Below are positions 16,449-20,193 of a stretch of 20,193 nucleotides of DNA, in pieces. The first letter of the stretch is position 1; every line of letters begins with the position of its first letter. The translations under genes and the position numbers were made by a program. This stretch comes from Dechloromonas sp. (lineage in GTDB: Bacteria; Pseudomonadota; Gammaproteobacteria; Burkholderiales; Rhodocyclaceae), in the NCBI GenBank assembly GCA_017302355.1, contig JAFLDQ010000055.1:1-20193 (forward strand), written 5' to 3'. Below the pieces are notes generated by a model that did not search any database, was not told the DNA's origin, and saw nothing but the letters and a program-made list of their open reading frames with translations.

Positions 16449-17578
16449 AGTCCACCTTCGACAAGCTGCGCGCCGGGCAGCCGCAACTCTTCGCCGACGC
16501 CGCCATCACCGTCGATGCGGCCACGGTGAACGCGATGGCCGAGATCATCGCCGCCATCGAGTCGGTCGTCGCCTTGCCGGCGTGGCGCTCGCGCGTCCTC
16601 GCCTGGGCGCCGCAGATCGCCCGCTGCCCGGTGGCGGCGCGCGGCGTCTTCCTCGGCTACGACTTTCACCTGACCGACGAAGGCCCGCAACTGATCGAAA
16701 TCAACACCAACGCCGGCGGCGGACTGATCAACGCCTACCTTCTGGCGGCGCACGGACAGGCCGCCAAGGGCGCCCGGGTCATGGAGTCGTTCGTCGCCAT
16801 GTTCCGCGAGGAATGGCGACGCGAACGCGGCGACGCAGCGCTGCGGCGCATCGCCATCGTCGACGAGAACCCGGGCGAGCAGTTTCTCGCGGCGGAATTC
16901 GCGCTCTTCGCCGAACTGTTCGAGGAGCACGGCATCGCCGCCGTGATCGTCGATCCGCGCGACCTGGCGCGCGACGGCAACCGCCTGGCGCACGGCGGCG
17001 ACGCGGTCGACCTGGTCTACAACCGCCTTACCGATTTCTCGCTGGACGCCCCGGTCAACGCCGAATTGCGGGCCGTTTTCGAGGCCGGCGGCGTCGTGCT
17101 GACCCCGCATCCGCCGGCGCACGCCCTCTACGCCGACAAGCGCAACCTGATGCTGCTGTCCGACGCCGCGGCGCTGGACGATCTCGGCGTCGCCGACGAG
17201 ACGCGGCGTACGCTGCTGGCCGGCATTCCGCGCACCGTCGCGGTCGGCCCGGAGCAGGCCGAGCGTTTCTGGAGCGAGAGGAAGCGCTGGTTCTTCAAGC
17301 CGCCCGCCGGTTTCGGCAGTCGCGCGGCGTATCGTGGCGACAAGCTGACGCGCCGGGTCTTCGAGGAAATCCTGCACGGCGGCTATATCGCGCAGGAAAT
17401 CGCCCCGCCGTCAGAACATGTCGTGACGGTCGCCACCGGCGAGCAGCGCAGGAAGGCCGACATCCGCTGCCTGGTTTACGACCGGCGCATCCAGTTGGTG
17501 TCCGCCCGCCTCTACCAGGGCCAGACGACCAATTTCCGCACGCCGGGCGGCGGCTTCGCGCCGGTATTCGTCGCCTGA
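16445..17578 (+). CDS. Uncharacterised ATP-grasp-like protein with circularly permuted motif order
   Basis: This 377-residue cytoplasmic protein starts within the yoaA stop (ATGA overlap), so it is probably translated from the same mRNA. I do not recognise a named family, but the motifs read like an ATP-grasp ligase in permuted order. EINTNAGGG (residues 85-93) resembles the E-x-N metal site that normally ends the fold. The usual opening segment appears late as FFKPPAGFGSRAAYRGDK (283-300), followed by AQEIAPPSEH (316-325), KADIRCLVYDRRI (337-349) and NFRTPGGGF (363-371). In standard enzymes the order is lysine loop, D-x-R, N..GG, then E-x-N. ATP-grasp enzymes join an acid to an amine, amino acid or similar via an acyl phosphate. 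VYNRLTDF (191-198) is another strongly conserved-looking patch. The substrate is unknown. GC content is host-like. Confidence 0.7.
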   Translation: MKSTFDKLRAGQPQLFADAAITVDAATVNAMAEIIAAIESVVALPAWRSRVLAWAPQIARCPVAARGVFLGYDFHLTDEGPQLIEINTNAGGGLINAYLLAAHGQAAKGARVMESFVAMFREEWRRERGDAALRRIAIVDENPGEQFLAAEFALFAELFEEHGIAAVIVDPRDLARDGNRLAHGGDAVDLVYNRLTDFSLDAPVNAELRAVFEAGGVVLTPHPPAHALYADKRNLMLLSDAAALDDLGVADETRRTLLAGIPRTVAVGPEQAERFWSERKRWFFKPPAGFGSRAAYRGDKLTRRVFEEILHGGYIAQEIAPPSEHVVTVATGEQRRKADIRCLVYDRRIQLVSARLYQGQTTNFRTPGGGFAPVFVA

Positions 17579-17583
17579 ACGGG

Positions 17584-17589
17584 TAGAAT
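17584..17589 (+). promoter_or_regulatory. Possible -10 box for the Nmad2-Nmad3 pair
   Basis: TAGAAT lies just after the ATP-grasp stop and 53 bases before the Nmad2 ATG. No -35 match is visible at normal spacing. Confidence 0.3.
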
Positions 17590-17594
17590 TTGGG

Positions 17595-17639
17595 ATGGAT
17601 AGCCATACAGAAGAACATTCTGGATCAAGAGGGCAGTAA
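17595..17639 (+). CDS. Possible 14-codon leader ORF before the Nmad2 gene
   Basis: ATG to TAA encodes 14 residues (MDSHTEEHSGSRGQ). Its stop ends 3 bases before the Nmad2 start, and the Nmad2 ribosome site lies inside it. It could couple translation, or be a remnant or chance. Its own ribosome site is weak (GGG). Confidence 0.2.
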   Translation: MDSHTEEHSGSRGQ

Positions 17640-17642
17640 GCG

Positions 17643-18386
17643 ATGAAGCTTCTCAAGTATGTGATGACCACGGATGCTGGGCTTGCCCCCAACCCCTACG
17701 GACATGTTTGCACGCTCGCACTATGCACCCCAAACCATAGTAACTCTAGGCTGAATGTCGGTGATTGGATCGTTGGTCATAGCGACAAAAGGTGGGGGCG
17801 GAAATTGATCTACGCGATGAAGGTGACGCACATCCTCTCGATGGAAGAATATTTCAATGAGTGTCCTGATAAGCGTCCGGACTGGAAGAGCTCTGAACGG
17901 GAAAAACTGTGCGGCGACAACCTTTACTACAAGAAAGAGGGTCGATGGACCAGACTTCCATCGCCTTGCCACAACACGGAGAAGAATTTTGCTCAAGATG
18001 TCGACAAGCCGGTATTCATCGCCAAGGGAGATGAGAATTTCATTTACTTCGGGAGGGACGCGAAGGATATCCCCAATGAACTTGAGTTTCTGATACAGGA
18101 TCGCCAAGGCTGTTCTTATGTCAAAGACGAGGAACAGATAGGTAAATTCATCAAACGGATTGAAAGCTTTGGCTTGAAGGGAAAGGTGGGCGAGCCGCGC
18201 GACCCCCTGCCACCCAAACCTGATCGTTATCTTGAGTGGATCGAGCCACATTGGTTTGATGAGAAATCGCCAGGCGACAGCAAACGATCACCTGCCGGGG
18301 ATGTTGCGACTGGAGTTAGCTGTGGAGCCCCATTGCCGCCCACTGTATCTTCGAAAAGGCGAACCCGCTCAGGTTGCGGGAGATAA
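17643..18386 (+). CDS. Nmad2-type protein (nucleotide modification associated domain 2)
   Basis: This is a 247-residue protein. The N-terminal pattern I associate with Nmad2 is clear: KYVMTTDAGLAPNPYGHVC (residues 5-23), CTP at 28-30, VGDWIVGHSDK (39-49) and KLIYAMKVT (54-62). GDNLYYKKEGRW (91-102) and IYFGRDAKDIP (134-144) follow. Nmad domains were defined computationally from genes linked to systems making modified DNA bases. The biochemical activity is not known. Similarity in fold to base-recognition domains has been suggested but cannot be judged here. The start has GAGGG 9 bases upstream. From about residue 205 the sequence becomes a basic, Ser/Pro-rich tail that looks unlike the rest and may be non-conserved or reflect a frameshift. 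The Nmad3-type gene starts 4 bases after the stop. Confidence 0.75.
   Translation: MKLLKYVMTTDAGLAPNPYGHVCTLALCTPNHSNSRLNVGDWIVGHSDKRWGRKLIYAMKVTHILSMEEYFNECPDKRPDWKSSEREKLCGDNLYYKKEGRWTRLPSPCHNTEKNFAQDVDKPVFIAKGDENFIYFGRDAKDIPNELEFLIQDRQGCSYVKDEEQIGKFIKRIESFGLKGKVGEPRDPLPPKPDRYLEWIEPHWFDEKSPGDSKRSPAGDVATGVSCGAPLPPTVSSKRRTRSGCGR
18378..18382 (+). promoter_or_regulatory. Shine-Dalgarno deciding the TTG start of the Nmad3 gene
   Basis: GGGAG lies at the end of the Nmad2 gene, 8 bases before the TTG at 18391. An earlier in-frame ATG (18232) would add 53 residues encoded entirely within the Nmad2 gene. Confidence 0.55.
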
Positions 18387-18390
18387 CAAC

Positions 18391-19110
18391 TTGTCCGGAC
18401 TGCTGATTCGCGTAGGCGCCGATCTATCCTGCGGAAACGCCAACGGACCCATACGGATGCATTCCGGCGAGTTTGTCTATGTTCCAATCCCCGAGGGCGA
18501 TCAACGCGTCGACCAGAACTTCGGTACACGGTACGACGCACTGGCTGCTCGGGTCACAGCGATGGTTGGGGCGGGCCGTGATGTTTCCCCTTGGCTGCCA
18601 AGCAGAGACTGGACACACCTTGACCCGGATTTTGATCACCTGACTTACGGCAACAACGAAAACGTTAAGGCGACACGTCTGGCACAACTCAAGCCAGGGG
18701 ATTTCCTCGCTTTTTATGCTTCGCTCCGGGCAGTCGATCAACCTGGAACCCTTGTCTACGCCTTGATCGGGCTGATTACGGTCGACCGTATCGTCAAGGC
18801 CGATACTATTTCCGACACAGAGCGACACCTGAATGCCCACACACGGCGAACTCCGGTCGTTGCGTCGGATGTCGTGATTTTTGGAGTCCCTGAGTTGTCA
18901 GGCCGTCTGGAACGCGCCATTCCCATTGGAGAGTATCGAGATCGCGCCTATCGGGTTCGCGTCGATCTTCTTGAGACGTGGGGAGGACTGACGGCTAACG
19001 ATGGCTACATTCAACGCAGCGCCGTTCCACCAGGGTTTGTCGACAGCACGCGGTTTATGGCTTGGCTGAAGGGTCAGAGAGTGCCTCTTGTCGCCCGAAA
19101 CTGGGATTGA
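18391..19110 (+). CDS. Nmad3-type protein (nucleotide modification associated domain 3)
   Basis: This is a 239-residue protein, counted from the TTG. Strong family-like blocks run along its whole length: GLLIRVGAD (residues 3-11), FVYVPIPEG (28-36), HLDPDFDHLTYG (77-88), LKPGDFLAFYASLR (100-113), LVYALIGL (121-128), NAHTRR (148-153), SGRLERAIPIGEYRDRAYRV (170-189) and WGGLTANDGYIQRS (197-210). I recognise this as Nmad3, a domain described from DNA-base-modification gene neighbourhoods with no proven activity. The Arg/Glu/His-rich blocks suggest an enzyme or nucleic-acid-binding site, which is inference. The TTG start places the first conserved block at the N-terminus, where it is expected, and has a ribosome site. 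It is separated by 4 bases from the Nmad2 gene, so the two form an operon. Composition is low-GC like its partner. Confidence 0.78.
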   Translation: MSGLLIRVGADLSCGNANGPIRMHSGEFVYVPIPEGDQRVDQNFGTRYDALAARVTAMVGAGRDVSPWLPSRDWTHLDPDFDHLTYGNNENVKATRLAQLKPGDFLAFYASLRAVDQPGTLVYALIGLITVDRIVKADTISDTERHLNAHTRRTPVVASDVVIFGVPELSGRLERAIPIGEYRDRAYRVRVDLLETWGGLTANDGYIQRSAVPPGFVDSTRFMAWLKGQRVPLVARNWD

Positions 19111-19138
19111 AAACAACCTGTTCGCTATCCGTTATATT
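19107..19138 (+). promoter_or_regulatory. Candidate promoter giving a leaderless mobB transcript
   Basis: TTGAAA (19107-19112), overlapping the Nmad3 stop, is followed after 19-20 bases by TTATAT/TATATT (19132-19138). The spacing is longer than ideal. The box ends 5 bases before the mobB ATG, and no Shine-Dalgarno is present there, so transcription would begin at or next to the start codon. Confidence 0.4.
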
Positions 19139-19143
19139 CAACC

Positions 19144-19650
19144 ATGAAGGTATTTGGCATTGCCGGCTGGTCCGGCTCCGGCAAGACGACCCTGCTGGAA
19201 AAACTGATCCCGCAATTCACCGCGCGCCGCCTGAAGGTGGCGGTGATCAAGCACGCCCATCACGGCTTCGACATCGACCGCCCGGGCAAGGATTCGTACC
19301 GCCACCGCGAAGCTGGGGCGAGCGAGGTGCTGCTCTCGTGCAACGACCGCTGGGCGCTGATGCACGAGCGCCGTGAAACATCCGAAGTGACGCTCGACGA
19401 ACTGCTGGCCCGGCTGGCGCCCTGCGACCTGGTGCTGGTCGAAGGCTTCAAGCAGGAACCGATCCCCAAGCTCGAAGTCTATCGCCCGGAAAGCGGCAAA
19501 CCGCCGCTGTTTCCCGGGCGCAGCGACATCGTCGCCGTCGCCAGTTCCGGCGCGATCGCCACCGGCCTGCCGCGCCTAGCGCTCGACGACATCGCCGGCA
19601 TCGCCGACTTCGTCATGAACACCCTTCAATTGCAGGAACGCCGATGCTGA
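19144..19650 (+). CDS. mobB: Molybdopterin-guanine dinucleotide biosynthesis protein MobB
   Basis: This 168-residue P-loop GTP-binding protein assists MobA in attaching GMP to molybdopterin, making the cofactor for DMSO-reductase-type enzymes. The Walker A motif is GWSGSGKTT (residues 8-16). The family-specific KHAHHGFDIDRPGKDSYRH (36-54), EAGASEVLL (56-64) and VEGFKQEPIPKLEVYR (99-114) are present, with the final GFK motif intact. The length is typical. No ribosome site precedes the ATG, consistent with a leaderless message. Base composition returns to host-like immediately at this gene. moeA overlaps its end by 7 bases, so the two are co-translated. mobA is not in the window. Confidence 0.95.
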   Translation: MKVFGIAGWSGSGKTTLLEKLIPQFTARRLKVAVIKHAHHGFDIDRPGKDSYRHREAGASEVLLSCNDRWALMHERRETSEVTLDELLARLAPCDLVLVEGFKQEPIPKLEVYRPESGKPPLFPGRSDIVAVASSGAIATGLPRLALDDIAGIADFVMNTLQLQERRC

Positions 19651-20193
19651 GTTTCGAACAGGCCCTGGAGAGGCTGCTCGCCGCCGCGCAGCCGGTCGCG
19701 GAAATCCGCTCGCAACCGCTGACCGCCGCTTCCGGCCGCGTTTTGGCCCTTGCCCAGCGGTCGACCGTGGCGGTGCCGCCGCTCGACAATTCGGCCATGG
19801 ACGGCTACGCCGTGCGTTGCGCCGACGTCGCCGCCGCCGGGGTCCGCCTGCCGGTCAGCCAGCGCATTCCCGCCGGCACCGTCGGCGCCGCATTGCAGCC
19901 GGGAACCGCGGCGCGCATCTTCACCGGCGCGCCGGTGCCGGCCGGGGCCGACGCCGTGGTGATGCAGGAGCGGTGCGAACATGGCGCGGGCGGGGTGGTC
20001 ATCAACCACGTGCCGCGCCCGAACGAAAACATCCGCCGCGCCGGCGAGGACATCGCCCCCGGCGGTGAAATCCTCGAGCCCGGCATCCGGCTGCGCCCGC
20101 AGGACATCGCGCTCGCCGCGGCGGCCGGGCTGCCCGAGTTGCCCGTCTACCGCCGGGTGCGCGTCGGCGTCTTCATCACCGGCGACGAACTGG
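19644..20193 (+). CDS. moeA: Molybdopterin molybdenumtransferase MoeA, 3' end cut by window
   Basis: The first 183 codons are visible. MoeA inserts molybdate into adenylylated molybdopterin to give molybdenum cofactor. The N-terminal substrate-binding motif VPPLDNSAMDGYAVR spans residues 44-58. IFTGAPVPAGADAVVMQE (92-109) follows, as does PRPNENIRRAGEDI (124-137). The window ends in FITGDEL (177-183), the start of the catalytic molybdopterin-binding domain. The start ATG overlaps mobB by 7 bases and has AGGAA 5 bases upstream. The gene continues beyond the window, and nothing in the visible part is broken. Confidence 0.95.
   Translation, partial: MLSFEQALERLLAAAQPVAEIRSQPLTAASGRVLALAQRSTVAVPPLDNSAMDGYAVRCADVAAAGVRLPVSQRIPAGTVGAALQPGTAARIFTGAPVPAGADAVVMQERCEHGAGGVVINHVPRPNENIRRAGEDIAPGGEILEPGIRLRPQDIALAAAAGLPELPVYRRVRVGVFITGDEL

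Larger units (their letters stand above)
17579..19110. other. Low-GC insert carrying the Nmad2-Nmad3 gene pair
   Basis: Hand counts give 50% (17761-17820), 48% (17821-17880) and 50% (18661-18720) G+C, against 72% in 17041-17100 just upstream. Codon use also shifts towards A/T-ending codons. The segment falls between the yoaA/ATP-grasp pair and mobB, both host-like. No transposase, integrase, tRNA or flanking direct repeat was recognised, so the mode of entry is unknown. Confidence 0.7.

Noticed and set aside
18232..18390. ATG at 18232 as the Nmad3 start
   Set aside because: It would add 53 residues inside the Nmad2 gene, without a ribosome site and before the family's expected N-terminus. 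It is kept only as part of the frameshift question.
17579..19143. Transposon, integron or prophage borders around the Nmad genes
   Set aside because: No transposase, integrase, tRNA target, terminal inverted repeats or target duplication could be recognised by eye on either side.

Overview
This window is high-GC, gene-dense chromosomal DNA, probably from a betaproteobacterium of the Rhodocyclales (Rhodocyclaceae-like). The basis is gene content and protein flavour: a yhdP / carbon-nitrogen hydrolase / tldD operon divergent from glnE, a YoaA-type helicase, a beta-CASP RNase and mobB-moeA. Genus is not resolved. A representative 60-base line of the host-like DNA (17041-17100) is 72% G+C. Three lines inside the 17.6-19.1 kb segment are 48-50%.

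Layout. (1) 1-6641, minus strand: the 5' part of a secreted PilJ-N-type protein, then (reading leftward from 6641) the operon yhdP (envelope AsmA-like protein), a Nit-type amidase overlapping it by 4 bases, and tldD 10 bases further on. (2) A compact divergent promoter region (6642-6743) separates yhdP from glnE (6744-9440, plus), the glutamine synthetase adenylyltransferase/deadenylylase. (3) A beta-CASP metallo-beta-lactamase-fold ribonuclease (9521-10933, plus) converges on glpK (11088-12581, minus). Their intergenic gap holds a 103-base imperfect inverted repeat. (4) Two plus-strand TerB-fold proteins: one TerB+DUF697 (12789-13733) and one TerB only (13873-14334). (5) yoaA, a DinG-family Fe-S helicase with a TTG start (14526-16448), overlaps by 4 bases a 377-residue protein (16445-17578) whose motifs have the order of a circularly permuted ATP-grasp enzyme. 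(6) A low-GC insert (about 17579-19110) carries two adjacent genes that I recognise as Nmad2- and Nmad3-type proteins ('nucleotide modification associated domains'). (7) mobB (19144-19650) and the start of moeA (19644 to the window edge) belong to molybdenum cofactor biosynthesis.

Most of the window is housekeeping. The parts that look accessory or poorly understood are the Nmad2-Nmad3 pair, the permuted ATP-grasp protein coupled to yoaA, the paired TerB proteins and the inverted repeat between the RNase gene and glpK. No rRNA, tRNA, CRISPR array, transposase or integrase was seen. No gene-free stretch exceeds about 210 bases.
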